Assembly (NCBI RefSeq): GCF_000701405.1
Contig: NZ_JNIV01000048.1
Location: 1 to 34,290 of the forward strand
Source: Deinococcus marmoris DSM 12784
Lineage (GTDB): Bacteria > Deinococcota > Deinococci > Deinococcales > Deinococcaceae
Direction: 5' to 3'
DNA length: 34,290 nucleotides
Shown: positions 1 through 8,847 of the stretch, piece after piece
How positions within the stretch are numbered: position 1 is the stretch's first letter
Layout of the letters: every line of letters starts with the position of its first letter
Translations under genes and position numbers: made by a program
Notes under the pieces: generated by a model
Seen by the model: only the letters and a program-made list of their open reading frames with translations
What the model was told of the DNA's origin: nothing
The model's database searches: none

Positions 1-451
1 CTGCCGACGCGCTGCGGCTGCCCCGGTAACAACTGTGCTGCACCGCTGAGAGGGGCAGTTTGCCCAGACAGTCCTCGCAGATCTGGCCGTCTCGCAGCAG
101 CAGGGCATTGGCGCACAGCAGCCGGAAATTGTGCAGGGTCTGCACCACGGCGGCCCCACCAGCCCGCGCGCCGCCGTAAACGGCGGGCGAGAGCAGCGGA
201 AAGGTGTTGTGGAAATGCACGATCTCCGAGCCGTATTCGCGGACCAGGGCCGTGATCTTGCGGGCCATGCGGGCGTTCCAGACGGTCTGGGCAGCGGCCT
301 GAAGACGGGGAGTCTGCTCGATCAGGTCATTGCTGACGGTAAAGGTCTGCACGTCGTGACCGTGGCGGCGCAGCAACGCCGTCTCGGCCCGGAAGACCAC
401 GTCCTCGCCGCCTGCCTGCTGATAGAAATTATGGACCACCAGTATCTTCAT
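1..451 (-). CDS. GT4 glycosyltransferase, N-terminal part (cut by window edge)
   Basis: Reading leftward from an ATG at 451-449, the frame stays open to base 1, so only the first 150 or so residues are present. The start MKILVVHNFYQQAGGEDVVF and the later HFHNTFPLLSP and QTLHNFRLLCANALLLRDG segments are typical of the acceptor-binding N-terminal Rossmann domain of GT-B family 4 glycosyltransferases; the nucleotide-sugar binding half lies outside the window. The ATG overlaps the TGA of the upstream glycosyltransferase gene (ATGA), so translation is probably coupled. With the preceding glycosyltransferase and the WbaP-like initiating enzyme it belongs to a surface or exopolysaccharide cluster. 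Sugar donor and acceptor cannot be told from sequence. Confidence 0.85.
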   Translation of the reverse strand, partial: MKILVVHNFYQQAGGEDVVFRAETALLRRHGHDVQTFTVSNDLIEQTPRLQAAAQTVWNARMARKITALVREYGSEIVHFHNTFPLLSPAVYGGARAGGAAVVQTLHNFRLLCANALLLRDGQICEDCLGKLPLSAVQHSCYRGSRSASA

Positions 452-1686
452 GACCCCTCGGTTTCTCGACCAGAACGTTTCTTCAGATCAGAGCGCTTTC
501 TCTGCACAGATCGCTCTTTCTGGCTCCCTTGCAAAGCGCCCAGATAGCAGCAGCGATACCCCTGCGCCATTCCCTCCAGATTGAAGCGCTGAAAGATTTC
601 TGGCTGCTGTGCAGCCGCGACCCCGGCGTAATGCTCATACGCCCCGATGGCTTCCGCCAGGGTGCGGGCCAGCGCAGGTACGTCACCGGAGGGACACAGC
701 AGCGGGTATCCGGAGGGAAAGATCTCGCTCAGGCCCCGGACTCGCGTAGCAACCACGGGCACGCCTGCCATCAGCGCCTCGACGGCCACCAGACCCAGCC
801 CCTCGAAGCGGGAAGGCACCAGCATCAGATCGTAGTTGCCCAGGTGTGCGGCCAGATTGGCCACCGGTTCGGCCAGCGTGACGCTCCAGGGCAGGGTCTG
901 GGTGTGGACCCACTGTTTCAGTGTCTTTTCAAGCGAGCCGTGGCCAAGGATGGTCACCTCCACCGGACGGGCAGTCAGGGCCGAGGCGGCGGTCAGCAGT
1001 TCGGGCAGCAGGTCCACGCCCTTCTGCGGCTCCAGGCGGCCCGCAAACAGCACCCGGATAGGGTGATCCGCCGGGCGGAGAGCCTGTTCTGGCGCTGCAT
1101 CTGGCGGAGCCGAGACACCGTTATAGACCACCCGCATCTGATCTCTGGGGGTCAGCGGCAGGTGCTGGCCCGCCTGAAATTCCCACAGCCCGTCCAGGCA
1201 GGCCGCAGAAACCCCCACTACCGTGGCGCGGCGCAACCGGGGTTCCACCAGCCGCCCGACCCGCTGCCACGCGGGCCAGATTTCAGAGTTGTGGACGGTA
1301 CGCACGATCCGGGTTCCGGCAGGCAGGCCCAGCAACGAGGCGACGGCGAAGGTGGTCTCAGGGATCTCGGTGTGCAAGTGAACGATCTCGGGCCGCGTTT
1401 TCCAGATCAACCGGTTCAGGCGCACCCCAGCCTGGGCCAGCCCACCGCGCTTAAAGCCCAGGGCTGTGCCGCTGTGGACTGGAACATGCAAACGCTTCAG
1501 CCGCCGGGCCATCTCCTGGCCCACTGGATTGTCGACCACACCGCCCACCGCGAAAAAGGAGAAGCTGAATTCGGGATGCAGCGCCTCGGCCAGCGAGATC
1601 GCCACGTTCTCGGCCCCACCCATATCCAGATGGGTGATGACCTGCAAAACGCGGGGGTGGGCCGGATGCGGCATGGCAGAGATCAC
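448..1686 (-). CDS. GT4 family glycosyltransferase
   Basis: Complete protein of about 412 residues with a two-domain GT-B fold. The N-terminus VLQVITHLDMGGAENVAISL carries the glycine-rich GGAE loop of family GT4; the C-terminal half has VLFAGRLEPQKGVDLL and the donor-binding E-x7-E region FEGLGLVAVEALMAGVPVVA. It probably adds a hexose to a lipid-linked oligosaccharide at the inner face of the membrane. The start is ambiguous: GTG at 1686 or ATG at 1674, neither with a good Shine-Dalgarno. It lies 87 bp after the WbaP-type gene and overlaps the next glycosyltransferase by four bases. The last 20 or so residues are charged (KERSVQRKRSDLKKRSGRE) and look like an unstructured tail. Substrate unknown. 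Confidence 0.88.
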   Translation of the reverse strand: MISAMPHPAHPRVLQVITHLDMGGAENVAISLAEALHPEFSFSFFAVGGVVDNPVGQEMARRLKRLHVPVHSGTALGFKRGGLAQAGVRLNRLIWKTRPEIVHLHTEIPETTFAVASLLGLPAGTRIVRTVHNSEIWPAWQRVGRLVEPRLRRATVVGVSAACLDGLWEFQAGQHLPLTPRDQMRVVYNGVSAPPDAAPEQALRPADHPIRVLFAGRLEPQKGVDLLPELLTAASALTARPVEVTILGHGSLEKTLKQWVHTQTLPWSVTLAEPVANLAAHLGNYDLMLVPSRFEGLGLVAVEALMAGVPVVATRVRGLSEIFPSGYPLLCPSGDVPALARTLAEAIGAYEHYAGVAAAQQPEIFQRFNLEGMAQGYRCCYLGALQGSQKERSVQRKRSDLKKRSGRETEGS

Positions 1687-1773
1687 CGGGAAACAGGCAC
1701 GGAACCGAGCTGCCAGAGCCAGGAAAGGAGAAAAATACGGATGGGCAAAATCATCGTCACTGAGGGTACAGCC

Positions 1774-3282
1774 TCAGTAGGCCCCGGAACCGCGCAGCAC
1801 CACGCCCACGGTCCGCATCAGGATCACCATGTCCAGCCAGATCGACCAGTTGCGGACGTAGTACGGATCCCAGCGTTCCATGCCCAGATTGCCCGCCTCC
1901 GAGCGGCCCGACACCTGCCACAGTCCGGTCATGCCGGGGCGCACCAGCACGCGCAGACGCTGGGCCGGGGCCGAGAGCTGGTCCTGATGATAGGCGGGCA
2001 GCGGGCGCGGGCCTACCAGCGACATGTGGCCCAGCACCACGTTCACGAGCTGAGGCAGTTCGTCCAGGCTGGTCTTGCGCAGCAGGCCGCCAATCCGCGT
2101 GATGCGGGGATCGCGGCGCAGCTTGAAATGCGTTTCCCATTCCAGTCGCAGCTCGGCGTCTTCCTCGAGCTTGCGGCGCAGCACCTCCTCGGCATTGGGC
2201 AGCATGGTCCTGAATTTCCAGGTGGCGAAGGGTTGGCCGTTCAGGCCCACGCGGCGTTGCAGGAACAGCGGATTGGCGCGGTCCTCGAACCAGATCAGGG
2301 CAGCCAGCAGCGCGCACACCGGCAGCCACACCGGGGCCGACAGGATCACGGCCAGCAGATCGAAGGCCCGCTTGACCCCCTGGGCCAGCGGATCGACCAG
2401 ATTGCGCGCCACTTCCAGCCCCAGCACGCCGCCGAAATCGTTGGCCGTGACCCATAGCGACTCGACCTCGAACAGATCAGGGACGATGATCACCTTGGGG
2501 TAATGCGCCAGTGGGCCTTCAAGAAGCTGCACCAGCCGCTCCCGGTCCAGGCCCGGCATCGCCACGATGGCCACCGGGGCCTGCTGCTCCCAGGGCTGAG
2601 GCATGCTGCCCACCGGCCCCACCACCGGCACGCCCAGCACGGCGCTGCCATGCAGCAGTTCGTTGTCGTCCAGAATGGCGCTGGGCTGGTAGCCGTAGCC
2701 AGGGTTCTCACGCAGCGCCTGCACCATCAGCGTGCCGGTCACGGCGGCCCCGTAGATCACGGCGGGCACGCCCCACAGGCCCGCGCTCAGCAGCGCCCGC
2801 TTGACCCCGGCCCGCGTGACCAGCACCAGCCCCCAGCTCAGGATCAGGCCCAGGGTCAGCGAGAAGCGGCTGACCGTGTCGGTCTGCTGGGTCATGAACA
2901 GCACGCCGGTCACCGCCGCGAAGACCAGCACGGTCAACTGGGTAATGCGCTGCAACTCGGTGGGCGCAGCCAGCCCCCAGCCGGGCAGCAGCCGCAGGAA
3001 GCCCGCGCCGACCACCCAGGCCACCCACAGGAAGGGAATCAGGCCCGGCACCGTGCCGTCTCCGGCAAACCAGCCTCCGGCCAGCCAGGGGCCGTCGGGG
3101 ACATTACCCAGCAGCGCCACGCGCACCCCTGAAGCCAGCAGCAGGGCCACTGTCAGGGCCAGCAGATCGCCGCCCACCAGCGCCGCCGCATTCAGGAGCC
3201 GCCGGGTCAGCATCAAGCGCACAGCCCCCCGGCTGACCGGCCCGGAAAACGTGGAAGATGAGGTGCTGCGAATCGCTTGCAT
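1774..3282 (-). CDS. Polyprenyl glycosylphosphotransferase (WbaP type)
   Basis: Initiating enzyme of polysaccharide synthesis that transfers a sugar-1-phosphate from a UDP-sugar to undecaprenyl phosphate in the inner membrane. The approximately 502-residue protein has four or five N-terminal membrane segments, a central soluble nucleotide-binding-like domain, a membrane re-entrant segment (FDLLAVILSAPVWLPVCALL) and the C-terminal bacterial sugar transferase domain with KFRTM, RDPRITRIGGLLRKTSLDEL, MSLVGPRP and GLWQVSGRS, all hallmarks of the family. I chose ATG 3282 over an upstream in-frame ATG at 3339 because AGGAG lies 7 nt before it. First gene of a three-gene leftward cluster with two GT4 enzymes. 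Galactose versus glucose specificity cannot be decided. Confidence 0.92.
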   Translation of the reverse strand: MQAIRSTSSSTFSGPVSRGAVRLMLTRRLLNAAALVGGDLLALTVALLLASGVRVALLGNVPDGPWLAGGWFAGDGTVPGLIPFLWVAWVVGAGFLRLLPGWGLAAPTELQRITQLTVLVFAAVTGVLFMTQQTDTVSRFSLTLGLILSWGLVLVTRAGVKRALLSAGLWGVPAVIYGAAVTGTLMVQALRENPGYGYQPSAILDDNELLHGSAVLGVPVVGPVGSMPQPWEQQAPVAIVAMPGLDRERLVQLLEGPLAHYPKVIIVPDLFEVESLWVTANDFGGVLGLEVARNLVDPLAQGVKRAFDLLAVILSAPVWLPVCALLAALIWFEDRANPLFLQRRVGLNGQPFATWKFRTMLPNAEEVLRRKLEEDAELRLEWETHFKLRRDPRITRIGGLLRKTSLDELPQLVNVVLGHMSLVGPRPLPAYHQDQLSAPAQRLRVLVRPGMTGLWQVSGRSEAGNLGMERWDPYYVRNWSIWLDMVILMRTVGVVLRGSGAY

Positions 3283-3685
3283 AGGGAAACTCCTGGGGAG
3301 ACTGACCTGTTCATAGGGGGGAAGGCGGGGAAGGGGCACAGCTCAGAAAGTGGTTTTTGCAGATTTGTGTACAGCGGGGCAGGCCAGGACTGGAATAAGT
3401 TGATGCCTCTTACCAAGAGAGCTTAGAGAGTGTGGGCACAGACCCGGCCAATCCATAACTTCTCCTGAATCTGGCTGATCGCTGCCTGATCAAACTGACC
3501 TGGGCATGAAGCGGCATGACGGAAAACCGCACTGGGCGGAGAACAACGCCCGGACCCTGTCTACCACCCCGACGTTCTCACCCGGCAATCATGACGCCGA
3601 TCTCGTTAACTGAACGTAAAACGGTTCCGTCCCGGACACAGGGATCAGAACGGTCTGCCCTGGGAGATCCCCATCACCCCTCAGA
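3283..3685. other. Non-coding gap between photolyase and WbaP genes
   Basis: About 400 bp without a convincing gene. It should hold the leftward promoter of the polysaccharide cluster, but I see no good -35/-10 pair. An AGGAG-ATG pair on the minus strand (ATG at 3456) opens a 36-codon frame ending at 3346; it has no recognisable features. A weak terminator-like hairpin for the photolyase is listed separately. Confidence 0.5.
3617..3651 (-). terminator. Possible terminator of the photolyase gene
   Basis: On the minus strand GTTC-TGA-TCCC pairs imperfectly with GGGA-CG-GAAC around a short loop and is followed by CGTTTTAC. It lies about 35 bp after the photolyase stop. The stem is imperfect and the U-tract short, so this is tentative. 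Confidence 0.35.
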
Positions 3686-5023
3686 TCACGTCCAGCGCGC
3701 CGCGTAGGCGTCCGCATCGAATTTGCGCTTCAGACCGCCCGCGTTCATGTAGCGCACCATGCCGAAGATCGGGCGGCGCGCCCACGGTCGGTCATGCAGC
3801 CCCAGCACCCAGCCCATGCCCGCGTAGCTGTTGGCGTCGCGCCCGTCCTGCTCATAGCGGTTGTTGAGCCAGACCATCTCGGCGTAGGCGTCCCTGGGAT
3901 TCGGCGTCCATTCCAGAATTTTCTTGCCCCAGTACATCCGCATGTAGTTGTGCATCCGTCCGGTGCGGACCATCTGATTCTGCGCGGCGTTCCAGTACGG
4001 ATCGTGGGTCTGTGCGGCGTCGAACTGCTCGCGGGTATACAGGTACTCGCGGCGGTCCCCGGCGTGTTCTTCCAGGGTCTTGCGCGCCCAGTCGGGCAGA
4101 CCGTCGTACTGGTCATACTGCGGATTAAAGGTACAGAGATTGAAACTCAGTTCGCGCCGCACAATCAGTTCCTCTAAGAACGCGTCCGCGCCAGGGCCGC
4201 CGTGTTCGCGGGCGGCCAGCGCGGCGGTCAGCGGCGACAGGTGGCCGTAGTGCAGGTACGCGCTCAGGCGGCTGCTGCCCTCCACATTCGGATCGTTGCG
4301 CCTCGCGTCATACTGGGCCAGATCAAGTTCGATGAACTCGGATACCCGCTCCAGCGCCGCATCCTCACCGCCTGCCTCGGTGCCAGGGGGCACGCCATGA
4401 TCGACGGGCAGGGTCTTGACCAGTGCCGCCGGGTCACCCACGTCCAGCCCCGCCTCCCAGTCGTCCGTCTGCGCTGCCAGTTCGTGTTCTTCCAGAGGCA
4501 CCAGATATTCATGCCACAGCCGGTGAATCTTGGGCCGGATGGTCCGCGCCGCGTATTCCTGCTTGCCGCTGACCGAGTGAACGGGAATGACCGCTTCAGA
4601 TTCGACTTGAACAAAAGGAACTTCGAGTTGGGCTTTGAGCCAGTCACGCCACGCCCGCTGAACGTTCAGGTAGCCCACGTCTGTCACGACGAGCGCTGCC
4701 CCTTCCCGCGCTGCCTCCAGAACCATTTCAGGCGGCTTGCCCAGGCGGATGGACAGCGGAATGCCGCGCGCCGCCAGATTGGCGCGCAAGTCGCGCAAGC
4801 CTTCCAGCAGGTATTGAAAATGGCGGGCGTTGGCCTCCGGGTAATCGGGGGTCAGACCGAAGACGGCCACCAGCGGCAAGCCCCGTTCGTTGGCCTGCCG
4901 CACCGCGTATTCCAGCGCGTGGTTGTCGCGGGTCCGCACGCTGGCCTGCACCCACAGCAGCACGAACGCTCCCTTTGCCGGGGCACCAGAACGCAGCGGT
5001 TGAATGCGGGAATCGTGAATCAT
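3686..5023 (-). CDS. phr: Class II CPD deoxyribodipyrimidine photolyase
   Basis: Light-driven repair enzyme that splits cyclobutane pyrimidine dimers using FADH-. The 445-residue protein has an N-terminal Rossmann domain (FVLLWVQASVRTRDNHALEYA) and the class II C-terminal FAD-binding domain: SRLSAYLHYGHLSP, EELIVRRELSFNLCTFNPQYD, MVRTGRMHNYMRMYWGKKIL, and the terminal NSYAGMGWVLGLHDRPW and GMVRYMNAGGLKRKFD, which distinguish class II from class I enzymes. The frame can be extended 39 codons upstream, but ATG 5023 gives MIHDSRIQPL, the usual class II start; no clear Shine-Dalgarno is visible. It is divergent from the metal ATPase operon across a 135-bp intergenic region. Photolyase is patchily distributed in Deinococcus (from memory). 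Confidence 0.95.
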   Translation of the reverse strand: MIHDSRIQPLRSGAPAKGAFVLLWVQASVRTRDNHALEYAVRQANERGLPLVAVFGLTPDYPEANARHFQYLLEGLRDLRANLAARGIPLSIRLGKPPEMVLEAAREGAALVVTDVGYLNVQRAWRDWLKAQLEVPFVQVESEAVIPVHSVSGKQEYAARTIRPKIHRLWHEYLVPLEEHELAAQTDDWEAGLDVGDPAALVKTLPVDHGVPPGTEAGGEDAALERVSEFIELDLAQYDARRNDPNVEGSSRLSAYLHYGHLSPLTAALAAREHGGPGADAFLEELIVRRELSFNLCTFNPQYDQYDGLPDWARKTLEEHAGDRREYLYTREQFDAAQTHDPYWNAAQNQMVRTGRMHNYMRMYWGKKILEWTPNPRDAYAEMVWLNNRYEQDGRDANSYAGMGWVLGLHDRPWARRPIFGMVRYMNAGGLKRKFDADAYAARWT

Positions 5024-5103
5024 GCCCCGCTTTCTAGCGCGGCAAGGCCGGGCAGACGGTGAGCCGGGCGGCAGATGGTGGCGGGGGTAGATTAAGACCG
5101 CGC

Positions 5104-5134
5104 TTTCCAGTGATGCGGAATGAACAGCTATATT
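5104..5134 (+). promoter_or_regulatory. Promoter of the PacL-like/ATPase operon
   Basis: A good -10 TATATT (5129-5134) lies 24 nt before the ATG at 5159, with a weak -35 such as TTTCCA (5104-5109, spacing 19). The -10 overlaps the first arm of the TTAGG-N4-CCTAA operator, so a repressor bound there would occlude RNA polymerase. Confidence 0.5.
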
Positions 5135-5146
5135 AGGCACACCTAA
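5133..5146 (+). promoter_or_regulatory. DtxR/MntR-type operator-like palindrome
   Basis: TTAGG-CACA-CCTAA is a perfect 5-bp inverted repeat with a 4-bp spacer, the same geometry as the core of DtxR/IdeR boxes (TTAGG-TTAG-CCTAA). It overlaps the -10 box and precedes an AGGAGG Shine-Dalgarno and ATG 5159. This suggests control by an iron- or manganese-responsive DtxR-family regulator. No regulator gene of that family is in the window. Confidence 0.6.
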
Positions 5147-5158
5147 ACGGAGGAACCC

Positions 5159-5653
5159 ATGTCAGACCACGAACAGAAGATCAAAGTCGAGTTGCCCGAA
5201 ATCAAGATTGCCCTGCCAGACGGCGGGAACGCGGGCGCGGCCTACGGCACAGGTGCAGGCCCGCGCCGCCGCACGCCCCAGACTCAGATGGCCCCCACCA
5301 CCCGCAGCTTTCTGGGCGGGTTGCTGGTGGGTACCGTGGGCCTTAAACTGCTGGGCAGCCGCGACGCCAAGAAACTGTACGCCCACCTGATCGCCGGGGG
5401 CATGAAGGTCAAGGACAGTCTGGACACCTCCGTAGAGGGCGTGCGCGCCTCCTACGACGACGTGATGGCCGACGCCCGAGACATCTACGAGAAGGACCGC
5501 AGCGATCAGAAGGGGCGCGAGTACGCGGACCTGAGCAGCGAGGACAACGCCCCCGACTTCGTGGACGCCGAGTTTGTGGAAGAAGAGACAGCCCAGCCGA
5601 GGAAGGCTGTTCCAGCCAGCAAGAAGGACGCCGGGGACACCGACAGCAAGTGA
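5159..5653 (+). CDS. PacL/DUF6110-like small membrane protein, partner of metal ATPase
   Basis: A 164-residue protein with three parts: a polar N-terminus (about 1-50), one short hydrophobic glycine-rich segment SFLGGLLVGTVGLKLLGSRD (about 49-68), and a helical charged segment (AKKLYAHLIAGGMKVKDSLD) running into a strongly acidic tail (DLSSEDNAPDFVDAEFVEEE). The LxGTxGxKLLxSxDAKKxYxH pattern resembles DUF6110 of Firmicutes and, in layout, the DUF1490/PacL proteins of mycobacteria that scaffold metal-efflux P-type ATPases; both are encoded next to such ATPases. This is recognition from memory, not a search. Six bases separate its TGA from the GTG of the ATPase gene, so the two are certainly co-transcribed. 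The acidic tail could bind divalent metal. Good AGGAGG ribosome site. Confidence 0.75.
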   Translation: MSDHEQKIKVELPEIKIALPDGGNAGAAYGTGAGPRRRTPQTQMAPTTRSFLGGLLVGTVGLKLLGSRDAKKLYAHLIAGGMKVKDSLDTSVEGVRASYDDVMADARDIYEKDRSDQKGREYADLSSEDNAPDFVDAEFVEEETAQPRKAVPASKKDAGDTDSK

Positions 5654-5659
5654 GCCTGC

Positions 5660-7771
5660 GTGCGTTTTAGGATTGAACACAGCGGGCCGGGCCGTCTCAG
5701 AGTTTCAGCCGAATATCCCTTCGGCCCGGCGGCCCGCAAAGTTTTACGCGAGCGACTGCTGGACCTGCCAGGCGTGACCCGCGTGACGGTCTACAAATAC
5801 GGCAGCGGTCTGGTTCTTGAACATAGGGGATCGCGGGACACACTTTTAACCGCCCTGCAACGCCTGGACGTGCTGGACCTGTGCCAGGACGCAGGCGACA
5901 TCGGCACCGCGCCGGAGGAACGCGAGCTGTTCGACGTGTTCTACGAGGCGTTCCTGCGCCGGGCGCTGACGCATACGCTGCTGCCACCTGTCGTGCGCGC
6001 CCCGATCACAATCATCAAATCGCTGGCCTTCATCCCCCCCGCCCTGCGCGCCCTGCGCGGGGGCCACCTGACCGTGGAGGTGCTGGACGCCACCGCGATT
6101 GTCATCTCGCAACTGATGGGCGATTTCTCCACCGCATCATCGATCATCTTCCTGCTGAATCTGGGCGAGGACCTGGAAGGCTGGGTAGAAACCCGTTCGC
6201 GCGAGCGGCTGGAAGGCAGCCTGTCGTTCCTGAGCCGCAGCGCCTGGGTACTGATCGAGGGCGGCGGGCTGAAGGAAACCGATATCGCGGAAGTGCGGGT
6301 GGGCGACTTGGTGAGCGTGACGGCGGGCCGCGCCATTCCGCTGGACGGCGAGGTCATTCGCGGGCGGGGCATGGTCAGTGAGTCCACCCTGACCGGCGAG
6401 CCACTGGCGGTCTCCAAGACGGTGGGCGACAGCGTCTACGCCAGCACCGTGGTGGAAAACGGCGAGCTGACCCTGCGCGTGACCAGTCTGGCCACCGAGA
6501 GCCGCATCAGCCAGATCGTGCGGCTGATGACCGAGGGCGAGGATTTCCAGTCGCCGCGCCAGCGCCTCAACCAGACCCGTGCCGACGCGCTGGTGACCTA
6601 CAACTTTCTGGGGGCCGCCGTCACGTACGCGCTGACCCGCAGCGTGACCCAGGCGCTGCTGTTCCTGCTGGTAGATGTTTCGTGCGTCCTGAAAATCTCC
6701 ACGCCCATCGTGGTCATGACCGCCATGCGGCAGATGGGCGATCAACAGGTGCTGATCAAGGGCGGGCGCTTCGTCGAGGAATTCGCGGAGGTGGACACCT
6801 TCGTCTTCGACAAGACCGGCACCCTCACCACCACCCGCCCGATGGTGATGGACGTCCTGACCTTCGGCGGCTTCTCGCGCCAGGAGGTCATCAGTTACGC
6901 CGCGTGCCTGGAGGAACACTATTACCACCCCATCGGGCACGCCGTTGTCGAGCAGGCCGAGCGCGAGAACATTCCGCACGACGAGATGCACGGCGAGCTG
7001 ACCTACATCGTGTCGCACGGCATCCAGTCCGAGATCGACGGCAAGCGCACGGTGATCGGCAGCCGCCATTTTGTGATCGAGGATGAGGGCGTACCCATCA
7101 CAGCGGAGCAGGAAGCCGTCATTGCCGAGCAGGCGCAGCGCTACAACCTGCTGTACTTCAGCATCGATCAGCAGTTGGCCGGGGTGTTCTGCATCGACGC
7201 GCCGCTGCGCCCGAATGCCCGGCAGGTGCTTGCTACCTTGCGGGCGCAGGGCAAGCATCTGGTGATGCTGACCGGGGACGGGCAGGCCCGCGCCGACGAG
7301 ATTGCCGCCGAACTGGGCATCAAGGAAGTCCACGCTGGGGTCTTTCCCGAGGACAAGCACCTGTTCGTGCAGCAGCAGCAACAGATGGGCCGCCGGGTGG
7401 TCATGGTGGGCGACGGCATCAACGACAGCGCCGCGCTGTACGCCGCCGACATCGCCGTGGTGATGGCCGAATCCGCCGATCTGGCGCAGCAGGTGGCGGA
7501 CGTGGTGATCCTGTCCAATGATCTGGGCGCGCTGACTGAGCTGGGCCACATGAGCCGGGGCCTGGAGCGGCGGCTCAATGGCCTGTACACCGGGATCATC
7601 GGCGTGAACGGCGGTCTGCTGGCGCTGGGGCTGTTCAACGTGCTGCCCGGCAACCTGCTGGCGCTGCTGCACAACGCCTCCACCATCGGGTTCTCGCTGT
7701 ACAGCCTGGGTGATCTGGCGGTGGAGCAGAACGCGCTGCCAAACGCGGGGGAACCGCTGTCGGTCTCGTAA
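5660..7771 (+). CDS. P1B-type heavy-metal-transporting ATPase, non-canonical membrane motif
   Basis: 703-residue ATP-driven metal exporter of the inner membrane. Residues about 1-75 form an HMA-like domain (FRIEHSGPGRLRV) without CxxC. The actuator loop has TGE (245-247); the phosphorylated Asp is D384 in DKTGTLT; HP is in HYYHPIGH; TGDG and VGDGINDSA (584-591) complete the P domain. The usual CPC/SPC/TPC of the metal-transporting helix is absent: the helix reads VDVSCVLKISTPI, with C342 and no Cys-Pro pair. This variant is, to my memory, typical of ATPases paired with DUF6110-like proteins. Start GTG 5660 is 6 nt after the upstream stop and lacks a strong Shine-Dalgarno, so translation is probably coupled. 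The DtxR-like operator suggests Mn2+ or Fe2+; Zn2+ is possible. Confidence 0.93.
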   Translation: MRFRIEHSGPGRLRVSAEYPFGPAARKVLRERLLDLPGVTRVTVYKYGSGLVLEHRGSRDTLLTALQRLDVLDLCQDAGDIGTAPEERELFDVFYEAFLRRALTHTLLPPVVRAPITIIKSLAFIPPALRALRGGHLTVEVLDATAIVISQLMGDFSTASSIIFLLNLGEDLEGWVETRSRERLEGSLSFLSRSAWVLIEGGGLKETDIAEVRVGDLVSVTAGRAIPLDGEVIRGRGMVSESTLTGEPLAVSKTVGDSVYASTVVENGELTLRVTSLATESRISQIVRLMTEGEDFQSPRQRLNQTRADALVTYNFLGAAVTYALTRSVTQALLFLLVDVSCVLKISTPIVVMTAMRQMGDQQVLIKGGRFVEEFAEVDTFVFDKTGTLTTTRPMVMDVLTFGGFSRQEVISYAACLEEHYYHPIGHAVVEQAERENIPHDEMHGELTYIVSHGIQSEIDGKRTVIGSRHFVIEDEGVPITAEQEAVIAEQAQRYNLLYFSIDQQLAGVFCIDAPLRPNARQVLATLRAQGKHLVMLTGDGQARADEIAAELGIKEVHAGVFPEDKHLFVQQQQQMGRRVVMVGDGINDSAALYAADIAVVMAESADLAQQVADVVILSNDLGALTELGHMSRGLERRLNGLYTGIIGVNGGLLALGLFNVLPGNLLALLHNASTIGFSLYSLGDLAVEQNALPNAGEPLSVS

Positions 7772-7787
7772 GGCGGTCGGGAATTTC

Positions 7788-7835
7788 AAAGGGGGAACGG
7801 GAGGCACCGAAAGCCTCCCGTTCGTCTGTTCCCCT

Positions 7836-7837
<2 letters not shown>
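7788..7837. terminator. Bidirectional terminator between ATPase and yicG-like gene
   Basis: A perfect 10-bp stem AACGGGAGGC / GCCTCCCGTT (7796-7805, 7813-7822) with loop ACCGAAA is nested in an outer pairing of AAAGGGG with CCCCTTT. It sits exactly between two convergent genes and can end transcription from both sides. Confidence 0.8.
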
Positions 7838-8486
<649 letters not shown>

Positions 8487-8493
8487 GCCGCGT

Positions 8494-8499
8494 ACTTTA
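8494..8499 (-). promoter_or_regulatory. -10 box for leaderless yicG-like transcript
   Basis: TAAAGT read on the minus strand, 7 nt before GTG 8486, matches the TANNNT box that in Deinococcus places transcription start at the start codon. No clear -35. Confidence 0.4.
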
Positions 8500-8835
8500 A
8501 CCTGTCCAGCTTTGTCGCATCTGGCTTTAGCCTGTCTGCTCCGGCTCGGCCCCGCCGTTCCACCGTGCGCCAGTTGCGGACCATGATGTCTTTCAACTGG
8601 CCCGGATTCAATCCGCTCTGGCCCAGGCCATCCGGGGTGTGCGGGTAGACCCACGCCCGCTGGCGGTCCAGACGTTGCCGGGGCTGTGCTGATCCGGCCA
8701 ACGGGCCACCGCACCGGGCCGATTCCAACCGTAACAACGTCGCCAGTGCCTGGAAAAGCCGCCGAATCTCCACAACTCCAACGGGCCTGCTATCGCACCC
8801 ACCCATCAGCTCATGCTTTACTTTATAAACCGGAG

Positions 8836-8841
8836 TATAGT
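8836..8841 (+). promoter_or_regulatory. -10 box for leaderless frnE transcript
   Basis: TATAGT is followed by the 6-nt spacer GTGGGC and ATG 8848, leaving no room for a Shine-Dalgarno. Transcription would begin at or next to the start codon. A weak -35 (TGCTTT) lies 16 nt upstream. Confidence 0.55.
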
Positions 8842-8847
8842 GTGGGC

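Larger units (their letters stand above)
8487..8847. other. Divergent intergenic region, yicG-like / frnE
   Basis: About 360 bp between two divergently transcribed genes, with a -10-like box next to each start codon. A minus-strand open frame (8426-8806) overlaps the yicG-like gene and has no recognisable domain or ribosome site; I do not accept it as a gene. No hairpins or repeats stand out. Confidence 0.5.

Noticed and set aside
529..2457. Long plus-strand open frame antisense to the polysaccharide genes
   Set aside because: GC-rich antisense frame; composition dominated by Gln, His, Arg and Gly, no domain, and both genes on the other strand have clear family motifs.
3346..3456. 36-codon minus-strand frame with AGGAG before ATG 3456
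   Set aside because: Could be a leader peptide, but there is no following attenuator structure, no conservation evidence, and the peptide is featureless.
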